From assembly GCA_004431415.1 (NCBI GenBank), contig QPMI01000439.1, positions 124,001 through 188,000 on the forward strand: a stretch of DNA of 64,000 bases, in the 5' to 3' direction. This DNA comes from Cyanophora paradoxa. Taxonomy: Eukaryota; Glaucocystophyceae; Cyanophorales; Cyanophoraceae. Position 1 is the first letter of the stretch, and the number at the start of each line of letters is the position of its first letter. Positions 44,617 to 55,092 of this stretch are shown in pieces. A program made the translations under genes and the position numbers. The notes beneath the pieces were generated by a model that ran no database searches, was not told the DNA's origin, and saw nothing but the letters and a program-made list of their open reading frames with translations.

Positions 44617-47600
44617 CTAGTGGTACCGCTCCTGGGGGCCGGGGCGCTCGAGGGACGCCCGGCGTGCGAGCTGGGCGTGGGAGCTCGAGAGCGGCGCCGG
44701 CGCCTCGGCCGGCGCCGCTTCGGGCCACACGTGGAGCGCGCCCGTGCCCGTACCCCCCTCGAGCTTGCGATCGCCCGCGCACGCGCCGACGTCGACGTCG
44801 TTCAGCTCCTCCTCTACCCCCGAGCGGGGGGATACGCGGTCCCGGTCCCCGTGGCCGGGTACCCCCCCGGGGGCCGCCTTCTCCTCCGGGTCCAGAGCCT
44901 CGATGTGGGAGGGGGAGAAGAGGCGGGGTAGCACGTGCGTCCGCAGGGGTACCAGCACCGCGATGAGGACCGGGAAGACGATCCCGGCGGGGGTACTGCG
45001 ATTGCGATTCCAGTCGGTAAGGGCGGGGGTACGGGGGCGGCTGCAGGAATTGGTTACCGAGTGATTCCAAAGATAGCGGCAACGGCGGCGATCTGTGGGG
45101 CAGGGTCGGGACTGCTCAGCGGCTCGAAACGCGCCTGTACCCCGCACCTGCACGGCCGTGAACGCGGCGGAGGGTCCGTACGGGACCTTCCGGACGATCT
45201 GGGGTACCGGTTCGTTTTAGGAACGGTATGGAAAAAAAGGGGAGAGGGATACGCGGACCTCGTCGCCGCGCTCGCGCAGCGCGCGCTGGTCGCTCACGAT
45301 CCTCATCGTCCGCTCGGCGAACTGCGTTCAGATCCGCGCAGGTCAAATTTAGGGCCCGGGAGGGGTACGGGATTGAGTCCTAGGCCTGGGGGGTACCTGG
45401 TTCCCGTGGAACGAGGCGAAGCCCATGAAGAGGAAGACGCCGTCCAGGACCGAGAGGGGTACGAGGCTGCGGGGCGTAAAGTTAGGAAAGGAAAGAAAGG
45501 AACGAAAGGGGGGTACAGGAGCGCACGCAATGGCGGGGAGGGCAGCGAGGGAGAGGCCGCACAGGAGCGCGACGAGGAGACCGCTCACCCGCTGCTCGTG
45601 CACCTGTACCCCCCGATGAGACGAGGGGACGGGAGCGGGCGGGGCAGGGGGTACAGCGGACCTTGCGCCAGCGCTCGCCCTTGCGCGGGGGCGGAGGGGG
45701 CGGCGCCTCGAGACCCTCCGTTTCCCCGCCCCCTTCGGGGGCCGGCCGCCGCGCGGGGGCCTCCGATCGGCCGGGAAGCTGCGAAGGACGCAGCGTCTCA
45801 ATAGGAAGAGGAGGGGCGGAGGGGGAGGGGATGGGAGGGGGGTACATCGTCCTCGATCTCGGCGAGGGAGCGGACGTGTAGGGGGGCCTGGGGTATGAGC
45901 CCTGCCGGCCGGCCGGTCGGGGGGGTACGGGCGTTCGAATGGGTACGGGAGGGGTACCGTTGACGGGGGGCGCGCCGAGGAAGGAGACGGGTAGGAAGAG
46001 GAGTCCCACGACGAAGAACTGGATACCCGGCGGGTCAAGGCAAGGGAAGGGAAGGAAGGGCGGGCGGAGGGCGACGGAGGGACGAGCGGATGGCGTCTAG
46101 GGTTCTAGAAGGGCGTCTAGAAGGGCGCAGGGCCGCGCGTCGCACGTCGAGGTGGTAGGCGGAGGGCTTTCGCAGGCCGAACTCCGGCCGCTGCGGGGCG
46201 CGAGTCAGGCGAGGGAAGGGCGCGTGGAGGAGCGGTGGAGAGAGCTCGAGGCTGAGAATAGAAGAAAGCCGGTTTCTGAAACTAGAGCCGGATCGAGCTT
46301 CAGATCGTTTAGGGTTCGTGATGAGAGAAAGAGAGGGAGCGGGGAGCGGGGGCGGGGGCGGGCCTGGGAGAGGAGGGAGGAGACGTTGTGGTCGAAGAAG
46401 AAGAGGACCGTCAGGATCGCCGCCGGGAAGACTGGCGGCGCAGGTTAGCTTGGGCTCGGCGGGGGCCGGGCGGGGGCGGGGGCGGGGCGGGCGCACTGGC
46501 GGCGAAGGGCGCCCAGACGGGGAGGTCCGTGTAGCTGCGGGGGTACGGCGATCAGAAGGGGAGAGGGTGAGGGGGGAACGAACGAGGGGCGGGGGGGGGG
46601 GGGGGGGGGGAAGGCGCACTTGAGGGACCAGGAGCGGGAGGCGGTGGGTGCGAAGGAGGGGGGTACGGGGATCCGCGCGACGCGCCTGCGGGGGACTCAG
46701 CGTGAGGTGGGGTACCGCGCGAGGACGGCCGCGTGCCGGGGTACTCACATGCCCGCGGAGGAAAAGACGGGGAGGTACGTGAATCCGGTGAAGATCAGCT
46801 GCGGGGGGTACGCCCTCTCAAAAAGGGGTACTGGGTGCGGAGAAGGGTACGGCGCACAACGGCGAGGAAGGCGCCGTAGTCGGCGATGACGTTCCGGAGG
46901 GTTCTGCGGGGTACGGCGTTCGAGCGCGAGAAAAGAGGGGTACCCCGGGCGGCGCCGTGGCTCGCCTGGTGAGTAGGGCGGAGGACCGGAGCCCCTCGAG
47001 CCACTGGGGGTACGGGGCGGCCGCCTCAGACGTGCCTCAGGCGCCTCAGACGGCGCGGGGCTCACCTGAGCGAGCCAGCAGGTCCCGAGGGCGACCAGTA
47101 CCCACAGAAGGGCCTCGTCGTTCCTCCTACCCCCCTCGAACTGGGCGGCCATCTGCCCGGAGAGGAGAAATGAGGATCTGATCGGGCGCGGGTTCGAATC
47201 CGGGCGGCGCACGTTCTCGACGGCGGTGGCGAGGTACACGATTCCGATGTACACGCCGAAGACCTCGCAGCTAAATCTGGAAGGGGCGTTAGAACGAGAG
47301 AGGGGAAAGGGGTTACGCGAAGCGCCGCACCGCGTGACGAGGCGGATGAGGGAGCAGAGGTTGAATAGGGCGAGGAGCACGTGCATCAGGGCGCTCCTGA
47401 GGGGGTACGTGTTCATTCGAGCAAGGGTGCGCGAAGGGGCTTGGGGGTACCAGATTCCGACCCAGAAGAGGAAGGGGAGGAACTGGTCGTCTCGAAAGTT
47501 CACCAGCTTGAGGATTCTGGTCGGTGGGGGTACCGAGTTCAGGGCCAGGCCCCATAGTGGGGGGGGGGGGGGGGGGGGGCTCACGTGAACATGGTCTGGC

Positions 47601-47825
47601 AGAAGATGGAGACGGGGCCCGTGACCTGCGGGGGGTACCCGTTCGCGTGGGCGAGCGAAGCGGGTACCGGCGAGGGCGGTTGCGGTACCCCCAGGATGAC
47701 GAGTGGCTGGCCCGCGATCAGCGAGAAGATCGCGACGGTTATGCACGTCGAGAGAATGACCTGCGCAGGCGCGCGGCGCGAGCTCAGAACGGATGCGATG
47801 CACTCTTGGACAGGGCGGGGAGGAT

Positions 47826-47856
<31 letters not shown>

Positions 47857-48314
47857 GCCTCGACCGTCCCGATCTGCCCATTCGTCTTGCTGTCCAGGAA
47901 AGACCCGAACGTGACCTGGCCCGGGCGCGCGTTAGACGAGCCGGGCCGGGCGCGGGCGAGCTCGAGCAGGGGCGAGGCACCGCCGGCGAGATGGAGGAGA
48001 TGAACGTGAAGACGGCGCCCGAGAGCACTGCGCGGCACGCTGAGCTCGCGACGCGTGCTCTGCAGCGCCGGGGCGCCGGCCCAGCGCTGCGGGCACCTTT
48101 GTGATGCAGGCCATCCCGAAAGTCGCTCCAGTAGAGCGGGAGGCGGTTCCGCAGGTCGGTCGCGATGCCGGCGCCGAACCTGCAAGCGAAGGCAGGAGGT
48201 CGTCAGCGCGCGTGGCTTGCGCGCCTTGCGTCGCGCGGGGTCGCAGACGCGAGGCGCTGAACGCGGCGACCCGAGCGCGCGCATGCCCCCGCACCTGCGA
48301 GATTGCCGAGCCAT
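44617..48314 (-). CDS. SLC4-family bicarbonate/borate-type anion transporter
   Basis: The ATG at 48314 gives a seven-residue leader that joins in phase 2 to FGAGIATDLRNRLPLYWSDF (exon 48097-48179), as in plant-type BOR proteins with almost no N-terminal domain. In order come SGAVFTFISSISPA, VTFGSFLDSKTNGQIG, FSLIAGQPLVILG, VTGPVSIFCQTMFT, FLPFLFWVGIW, FSCEVFGVYIGIVYL, NVIADYGAFLAVV, FGLRKPSAYHLDV, FPAAILTVLFFFDHNV, RVSGLLVALLCGLSLAALP, LSVLDGVFLFMGFASFHGNQ, and GIVFPVLIAVLVPLRTHVLP, then a hydrophilic tail ending at 44617. These are the SLC4 membrane-domain landmarks. Substrate (HCO3-, borate or Cl-) cannot be told; in an alga, inorganic-carbon uptake or calcification would be natural roles (inference). 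Many introns are short and contain GGGTAC words. Confidence 0.87.
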
Positions 48315-48771
48315 CAGAGTGCGCGCTGGCCGATCGAATGCATGGGACGATGGCTGGTGCCAGCGAGCTATGAGCGGGGCCGCGGGTTGAGCTCGAGGAT
48401 TGCTTGGCACCGCACGCGCAGGCTGAAGATGATTGCTCTCGTACTCCTGGAAGCCGGGAAGTCAAGGCAGGACTGGAAGCCCGACGACGTCGACGTACCC
48501 CTGCAGCGGGGCGTGCGCGGCGTAGGGAGCGGGCCAGCCGCTGTTCAGAGACCAGATCCGCTGTCCAGTCGCTTCATTGACGTGGCTCGGCGCTCCGTCG
48601 GCTCGCAATTGCCATTCGCCGGTCCGGTCCGCGAGCTCGACAATACGCGTGTCGACCGCGAGCCATCCGCGGCCCCAGCCTTCCAGGGTTCGTGTGCGAG
48701 CTCTCGTGCATCTTTAGTGCATCTTTAGGAAAGATCTCGCCGAGAGTCGGCAGTCGACCCGGTCCTGTCAA
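48315..48771. promoter_or_regulatory. Divergent promoter gap, SLC4 transporter / AP2 gene
   Basis: This is 457 bp between opposite ATGs. CATCTTTAGTG/CATCTTTAGGA is repeated in tandem at 48,709-48,730. I see no TATA box. Confidence 0.35.
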
Positions 48772-51700
48772 ATGCAACCCGCGCGCGGCCGGCCGCGCGG
48801 CCGGCCCGAGATCTTTGCTAAAAACATCGCGCCTTGCGAAGCTCAGATGGATCCCCGTTCGCGGATCGACCGCGCGGCCGATCGCGATCGTTCGCGGCCG
48901 CGCGCCGCATCGATATCGATATCGGCCGCGGAGCTCGAGGGGCCAACCTCGGCAGCTGCTTCGAATTCTGCAGATTTAGATATCGATGCATGCAATAGGG
49001 ATTCACATTCTGCGGATGCCCGCGGCGGCGCATCGTCGTGCGCTCCGGGCAACGTCTCCGACGTCGCGATCGACAGGGCTTCACGTTCTGCTCGCGACGG
49101 CTCAGCACCTTCTACACTGAGGCCTCGGCGCTCGAGCTCCGCTGCGCGGGGCCATTCTGAGCTAACCGCCTCCTCGAGCGCATCCGAATTCGAGACTCCG
49201 GAGGTGCCCCATGCACATTGCGCATGCAGCTCGTAAACATCGATAAATGCTGCCCCTCATTTATTGAGCCCCTTCACCACGCCACACGCGCGGCAGGATT
49301 CGGAGTCCGTTTGCAACGGTTACGGGTCCAGCACACAGGTCCGGTCTGGTCTCAATATATGCCAGCTCCTGCACTTGCGAATTGTGCAGGCCCATGAGAA
49401 GCTATCGGTGCGGGCACGGGCACCGGGTACATTCGTCGGGATACAAAAAGATCACAACAAGTACTCCGCCCGAGTTGGATGGCGTGGCTGCATGGTGCAA
49501 TTGCAATGCGATTCGCACGCATTTGCCACTCTAATTTCAATATTGCGCAGGTCTGTACATCGGGCTTTCCAACAAAAGACGTCCTCATTTTCTTTCAATT
49601 TGCTCATAATCACGGCTTCGAACGCGGAGAATGCTGACCATTAGTTTGAGCAGGATGCTGCCAGGGCCCGGGACCGCCTAGCCATCATCTGCGATCACGT
49701 CGACGAGAAGACTGGGCGTCAGAATCGCCTACAAAGAGACGTTCTTAATTTTTCTCACTCAGGTGTGTTTTTAAGGGATGTGCGTAATGTCACTGTCGCT
49801 GGGCAAATTTATCTCTGCAGATTACGAGGGGGAGCCGTTCTACGCCGCCCTGCAGCGCGGCGAGCTCGACCGCGAGCTGCCGGCGACGGGAGCGCCGGGC
49901 GAGGACGACCTTCGGGAACTCGTGTACGCTTTCCTCGAGCGGCACGAGCCCGGCAGCAAGCCCTCGCGTCGAAAGGTAAGAATCCAATCGCATCGCATCG
50001 CATCCTGATTATCTAGGCCAACATCTCTGAGTCTGTCTACAGCTAGCTATAGATCTCATGTGATTTTTAGATCTTATAATTAAAAAGAGTCAGCAATCGC
50101 GATTCCCTAAATCTAGAGCAATATTAATTGCAATGATTTCAGCTCTAATTGACCTCACTAATCGTTCATCAATATATATATATCCCATCGATACATATTG
50201 TGATCGAATTCATATAATTGATCCACGCCAGATCGCCTTCGATGACATTCTGCGCGAGAAACAGCGGACGCCGGGCACTTCCGTCGGAGTCCGGAGAAAT
50301 CGGAACGGCAAGTTCGACGGGCGCTTCAGATGGCGCACGCAGAGGGTGCAACATCGATTTCTCTTTGAGTGTTTGTTGCCGTCATACACAGACCTTGTGC
50401 TAAAGCATTGGACAGGTTCTAACGGCGGCAAATTTAACGTCGGAGAAAGTGAGTTTCTGATTCTTGAGCTCCAGCCAGATCGCAACTCGCGCACGTGCCA
50501 TGCCACTCTTTAACTTTTGTGCACCCGATGCAGGACGCGGCCAGGGCCCGGGACCGCCTAGCGATCATCTGTGATCACGTCGACGAGAAGACCGGGTCGC
50601 AGCAGCGCCTGCAGAGAGACATTCTGAACTTCCCCTTCTCAGGTCTGTTGCATGCTATGCTAGGCTTTCATAGACGTCGACTCTCGTAATTTGCTAGATC
50701 TGCAGACTACGAGGGGGAGAACTTTTACACCGCCCTGCAGCGGGGCGAGCTCGACATGCCAGTAAATGGCGCAATCGCAACAAACGATTATCTGCACCGC
50801 ACCATCTATCCTTTCCTGGAGCAATTTCTGCCCGGCAGTTGCCCTTCGGTCCATTCCAAGGTCCCATTTTGATTGCAATATATTGATCGAGATCATGTCC
50901 ATTTTAGAACGTTGATAATCCGATCGCGAAGCTAACTCATCATGATCCATATATATAGCATTCATTTTTCATATACATTTATTTATTATATATACGTATG
51001 CTAATACTATCTCTTTGATTCAGAACCTCACAGCTCCGCATGCAGGTTCATGAAAACCTATGCAAGCAAGAGCGGGTGGCGGGCATCTTCGTTGGTGTCC
51101 ACACAACGGATGCTGGAACGTTCAGAGGGCGCTTTAGATGGCGCACGCAGACGGTGAAATCTTTTTGGTGTTTGTTGCCATTGCACAAAGGCCTGGTGCT
51201 CAAGCTTTGTAATTTTGGCATTGAACAGGTTCTGACGGCGACAAATTCGACATCGAAGGAAGTGAGTGTCGAATTTCAAACTCCCGGAGTCCAGCAGATC
51301 GCGAATCTCACACGTGCCTCTCTGCAACGTTGACTTTCGCGCGTCCGATGCAGGACGCAGCCAAAGCCCGGGACCGCCTCGCAATCATGTGCGATCATGT
51401 CGACGAGAAGACCGGTTCGCAGCGGCGCCTGCAGAGAGACATGCTGAGCTTCCCTTTTTCGGGTGCATTTTCATGATATCGATCATGCAATGATCGGTTG
51501 CATATATTCCTTGAAGTGATTAGACACCTTCTTCGGGCAGACTACGAGCGCGAGGACTTCTACGCCGCCCTGCAGGGGGGCGAGCTCGAGCTGCCGGCGC
51601 CTGGCGCACTCGATGTGAAGAACTACTTGCACAAAAGGGTCTATCCTTTCCTCGAGCGATTCGCACCTGGCAGCTGCCCCACTTTCCAGAGAAAGGTCTC

Positions 51701-51905
51701 CACATTGCAGTTTGAAGATCGCAATTTATATTCAATGCTGACCTTCACACAGATATCTAGATCTGCTCCTCGGAAACGATCGCGATCGGGAGCCCAGGAT
51801 TGGGACGAGGACTGTTGTAAAGGGGAGGACCCCCCCCCAAACCAGACCGCCCCCAAAGTCTGGTTTTACCTTCAGGGATCCACCCCTTCTAGCGTCATCA
51901 ATTAG
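48772..51905 (+). CDS. Triple AP2/ERF-like DNA-binding protein (three tandem four-exon cassettes)
   Basis: Exon 1 (48772-49203) is Ser/Arg-rich. Three repeats follow, each made of four exons: beta exon (49390-49494; 50232-50345; 51046-51153), micro-exon of 30, 33 and 33 nt (49551-49580; 50416-50448; 51229-51261), helix exon, and a 155-nt tail exon (49821-49975; about 50706-50860; 51541-51695). Phases are the same in every cassette. Beta exons read like AP2: GTSVGVRRNRNGKFDGRFRW. Helix exons read DAARARDRLAIICDHVDEKT, then LNFPFS, matching the AP2 helix AARARDxxAL. The tail (DYEGENFYTALQRGEL, then YPFLEQFLPGS) has no family I know. The last exon (51753-51905) carries a basic PRKRSRS nuclear-localisation-like stretch. 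A nuclear transcription-factor role is inferred. It is the last host gene before the viral segment. Confidence 0.8.
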
Positions 51906-52467
51906 CGATTTTTCTGAGATCAGTTAGGCGTGTTAATTAGGCGTGATGATGGACGAGCATGGATTTGAAGATTGGAAGGCGTGAGGGCGAGTGCATTTGG
52001 ATCTGAGTAGAGAATATCGAGGGAGCTCTATCTAGGCGCTATCAGGGGCAACCTCCCAAGCGGTAGGGGCCCCCAGAGCGGTCTGGTGCGGCCTCATTCC
52101 ACTTGATCTGGTTGCTTTTCCGAAACTGGAGTCTTCTCCTTTCTGAAACTTGATAGCAGGGACTTCTTTCTTTTCAGGGGCTTTGGGATATTTGGGGGTG
52201 GCCAAGACGATCTTCGGTTATCAGAATCAAGCCATGGTACAGGTGAGTCGGATCGTGTAAAAGGAGAATTGGACCTTGAAGTCCCAGGTGTGTTATTAGG
52301 CGATAGCTGAGTATCAGGGTGCGCGACCCTCAGTGTCAGATATTTCGAGGTTAATAGTTGTCTCGCAGCAGCTGCATTTCAATTTGCTGGTGACGTTGAG
52401 ATGGAACATCTCCATGCATTTACGGAGCAAATCCATCTAGTATGGGCTATATATAAAAACAAAGATT
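51906..52467. other. Host-virus transition zone, no gene
   Basis: Base composition shifts from GC-rich to AT-richer across this stretch. A short direct repeat (TTAGGCGTG at about 51,926 and 51,938) lies near its left end. A stem of eight or nine pairs (AAACCAGAC / GTCTGGTTT) lies just before it, at 51,839-51,866 within the last AP2 codons. No integrase site or terminal repeat is recognisable. Confidence 0.4.
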
Positions 52468-53303
52468 CTATGGGTTGGGATCAGCCCCACCAATTGGGAA
52501 ATAACGATTCGAATTGAACGTTTCCCCGTACTTGACACCATTTGCAATTGCATCTGTTCTTTCGGCAAATAGAATAATTTTGTAGGCCCCCATGAGCGTA
52601 GCCCTCACAATAAACTGGTAATCTTCAACCCCCACTGGAGTAGAATGGAAAGCGACACCAAAATTGTCGATCGGATTGATTAAAACAGCTATGTTTGGCC
52701 GGAGAGCATCATTCCTCCTACAAAGGAAATAGATATCAGGGGAATATCAACAACACTCTTGAAGTGATTTCCGAGTGGCTGAACGTTATCTACGATCGAT
52801 GTTTGCTCATTTATATTTAGCGTGAATAGTTTGATGATATAAGGCAAATTCATACCAGGAACATACGTTCTGATTCTTTCATTAGTGTTTTCAGGGTTAG
52901 GTTGATCATTAACAAATATAGGGGCGCAAGCAGCGCCACCCACTCTCAGACCATCTCCAATATAAGCACCTCCAAATCTGCAGGTCACAGCTCCTATTCT
53001 TGATTCGTAGGTAAAAGTATTAACCTTGTTAGCATCGTCATAGCTATCAGGATCGCCATAATGCGCATTAAAATTAGCATTAGTTACAAGGAGATTAGTC
53101 GTTTTAATAGTGCCATTATTTTTGTCACATCGAACCTCTCCTAAACGTAAAATGTGATTTTCTCGGAAGGTGTTTAGAGTTGGCTGCTGCTCCGTTGATT
53201 GTAGGCCGGGGACGTCATCTGAGATGGCGTGCTGCAGGACGTGATTTACTGGGGCCGCAAGGGTTAAAGTTGGAACAACAATTCTTTCAACAGCTTCAGC
53301 CAT
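52468..53303 (-). pseudogene. Fibre-type virion protein, paralog 1, frameshifted near its end
   Basis: The ATG at 53303 opens a 204-codon frame to a stop at 52689. Immediately after, another frame continues for about 65 codons to a stop at 52468-52470. Its sequence (VEDYQFIVRATLMGAYKIIL) aligns with the C-terminal region of the neighbouring paralog (HLFDLYATAIGRYSILIIG). A single-base indel near 52,690-52,700 therefore splits one gene. The N-terminal module is shared by all four paralogs: ILRLGEVRCDKNNGTIKTTN, then LVTNANF and FGGAYIGDGLRVGG. It is probably a surface or attachment protein. Confidence 0.7.
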
Positions 53304-53365
53304 TATTGTTATGACTTAAAGAAAATGAATGCATAAAAAAGCAAGGAACAAGGAAGGCTAGACAG

Positions 53366-53893
53366 ATGGAGATCGAAATTCCCAATGGAGCGATTGCAAT
53401 TCCAATTTACGGGCGAAATGGAATAGTAGCACATTCTTTCATATTAGCAGCTGATGCAGAGCTAGTTAATGAAAAACGTTGGAATCTTAATAAAAAGGGT
53501 TATGCTAGATGTAGTATTATTGTGAACGGAAATAGGACAACAACAACAATGCATCAATTAATAGTAGGAGCGATCAATCCAGGGTTTTCTATTGATCACA
53601 TCAACTGTAATAAACTAGATAACAGACGTGAGAACCTCCGCCTGGCTACAAATAAGCAGCAAAATTTGAATCAATTGCTTCAAAAGAATAATTCGAGTGG
53701 TTTTGTAGGAGTAAGCTTTTACACATCTAAGAACAAATGGCGAGCTCAATTTAGAATAGATGGACGCAAGAAACACATTGGCTATTTCTCTACTGCAGAG
53801 CAAGCTGCCAGAGCCCGTGATGCTTTTGCTCTAGCACACACCAGTGAGACAGATCGTTCATTTATCCGTCTAAATTTTCCAGCTGAAGCATAA
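53366..53893 (+). CDS. HNH-AP2 homing-endonuclease-like protein
   Basis: 175 aa. The N-terminal part holds an HNH nuclease: MHQLIVG supplies the first His, then IDHINCNKLDNRRENLRLA contains the DH pair and the asparagines of the H-N-H core, followed by QQNLN. The C-terminal part (about residues 110-165) is an AP2 DNA-binding domain: SGFVGVSFYTSKNKWRAQF, then HIGYFSTAEQAARARDAFAL. This two-domain layout is typical of free-standing homing endonucleases of phages and large DNA viruses. It lies in opposite orientation between two minus-strand fibre paralogs, in 60-bp and 10-bp gaps. The frame is intact. Its AP2 part resembles the host triple-AP2 gene 1.5 kb away. Confidence 0.9.
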   Translation: MEIEIPNGAIAIPIYGRNGIVAHSFILAADAELVNEKRWNLNKKGYARCSIIVNGNRTTTTMHQLIVGAINPGFSIDHINCNKLDNRRENLRLATNKQQNLNQLLQKNNSSGFVGVSFYTSKNKWRAQFRIDGRKKHIGYFSTAEQAARARDAFALAHTSETDRSFIRLNFPAEA

Positions 53894-53903
53894 ACGTTCT
53901 TTA

Positions 53904-54752
53904 TCAAGGTATAGGATTTTCCGGATTGCCTTCCTCATACATATTATTCAGTGCTGGATCAACGTTCAGCCCTCTAGTAGCCACTGATGCAGCCACATCG
54001 GAGCGATAGCCGATGATTAGGATAGAGTATCTGCCTATCGCAGTAGCGTATAAATCGAAAAGATGCCTTGTATTAATATTACGAACTACATATCCCCGCC
54101 CAGCATGTCCAAGGCCCTGTACAAAGAAAGTGTAAACATGGCCTATTTGATCATTTTGATCCTGACAGAGCGATTGAAGTGCTTTGGGGATTTCTCTGTT
54201 TGAAAGCAACCTCTCACCATCCAGACCATTTGGTGTACTTGAATTAGCTATTGTTATTTCAACTTCTACTAGAGCTTGTGCATAGGGAAGGTCACAGCAA
54301 GGTACATACATGCGAACTCGTTTACGATTTTCAACATTCTCTACTGAAAAATCCGGCACATCATTGATGGCAATTGATGATGACAGCCCTCCACTGACTC
54401 TGCAGGCTCCGGTAATAGCTGCTCCTCCGGAGCGCACAGTGAGGGCAGCAGTGTTTTGATCGTAGTTTATGCTTCGGAGGTCAACACTGTACGAATCAAC
54501 TCCTCCTGTTATGGGCTGGGAGAAATTCGCGTTTGTAACTAGTAATCTAGTTGTTTTGACAACCCCAGAGTTTTTATCTGCACGCAATTCTTTACACCGA
54601 ATCACTGATCGCTGATCAAATGCGTTAGTTGAGTTTGGACGCTCAGTGGACTCCAATCCAGCAATGGCATCGCTAACTTCATGCTGCCTCATATGGATGG
54701 CTGGGGAGCCCAGCGAGTAGATAGGCAGCTGGACCCGATTGTACTCGGTCAT
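53904..54752 (-). CDS. Fibre-type virion protein, paralog 2
   Basis: 282 aa, intact. It shares the N-terminal module with its three neighbours: VIRCKELRADKNSGVVKTTR, LLVTNANF, GGAAITGACRVSGG. The C-terminal half (YVVRNINTRHLFDLYATAIG) resembles the tail of paralog 1 and not the C1q-like tails of paralogs 3 and 4. It has no signal peptide or membrane segment. I infer a trimeric surface fibre or receptor-binding protein from the tandem paralogs and the phage-fibre-like GGAYIGDG motif. The exact function is unknown. Confidence 0.6.
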   Translation of the reverse strand: MTEYNRVQLPIYSLGSPAIHMRQHEVSDAIAGLESTERPNSTNAFDQRSVIRCKELRADKNSGVVKTTRLLVTNANFSQPITGGVDSYSVDLRSINYDQNTAALTVRSGGAAITGACRVSGGLSSSIAINDVPDFSVENVENRKRVRMYVPCCDLPYAQALVEVEITIANSSTPNGLDGERLLSNREIPKALQSLCQDQNDQIGHVYTFFVQGLGHAGRGYVVRNINTRHLFDLYATAIGRYSILIIGYRSDVAASVATRGLNVDPALNNMYEEGNPENPIP

Positions 54753-54806
54753 TTAATAGAAACACGAGAGAAAAATAAATGAGGTTGCAGACAAGAGAAG
54801 GCTTCA

Positions 54807-55070
54807 CTACTCTTCTGTGACATTGTTATACTCAATTGCTTTCTTCACAGTTCCCCTTTGGAATGCCTGTAATACAATTGCTTCCTTTGAGGTTGGAATT
54901 TGAACTCCTGCCGAAATGCATGACTGAATCTCTTTTTGAACAATCTCATCAATTGCTATTCTTGCTCTGTTGTGGGCAGCATTATCGATCCAATCCTGAA
55001 CAGAGGCAGCACAGAATTCCATTCCTAACTTCTCAATATCAGATAGAACCACTTGGTAAATATTCGACAT
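54807..55070 (-). CDS. Small phage-like protein of unknown function
   Basis: 87 aa: MSNIYQVVLSDIEKLG, then WIDNAAHNRARIAIDEIVQ and QIPTSKEAIVLQAFQRGTV. A short helical protein of this pattern (W..n.. then A..EIV...i..gv.IP.skeeIv..AF) recurs in tailed phages near tail genes, from memory. No catalytic residue is visible. It lies between fibre paralogs with gaps of 54 and 22 bp, which suggests a structural or assembly role. A start further upstream is excluded by the neighbouring gene. Confidence 0.55.
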   Translation of the reverse strand: MSNIYQVVLSDIEKLGMEFCAASVQDWIDNAAHNRARIAIDEIVQKEIQSCISAGVQIPTSKEAIVLQAFQRGTVKKAIEYNNVTEE

Positions 55071-55092
55071 TTCCTAAACTACCATAAGAAAA

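Noticed and set aside
47120-47215. GGTTCGAATCC resembling a tRNA T-loop at about 47,190
   Set aside because: No matching acceptor, D-arm or anticodon stem on either strand; it lies in an SLC4 intron.
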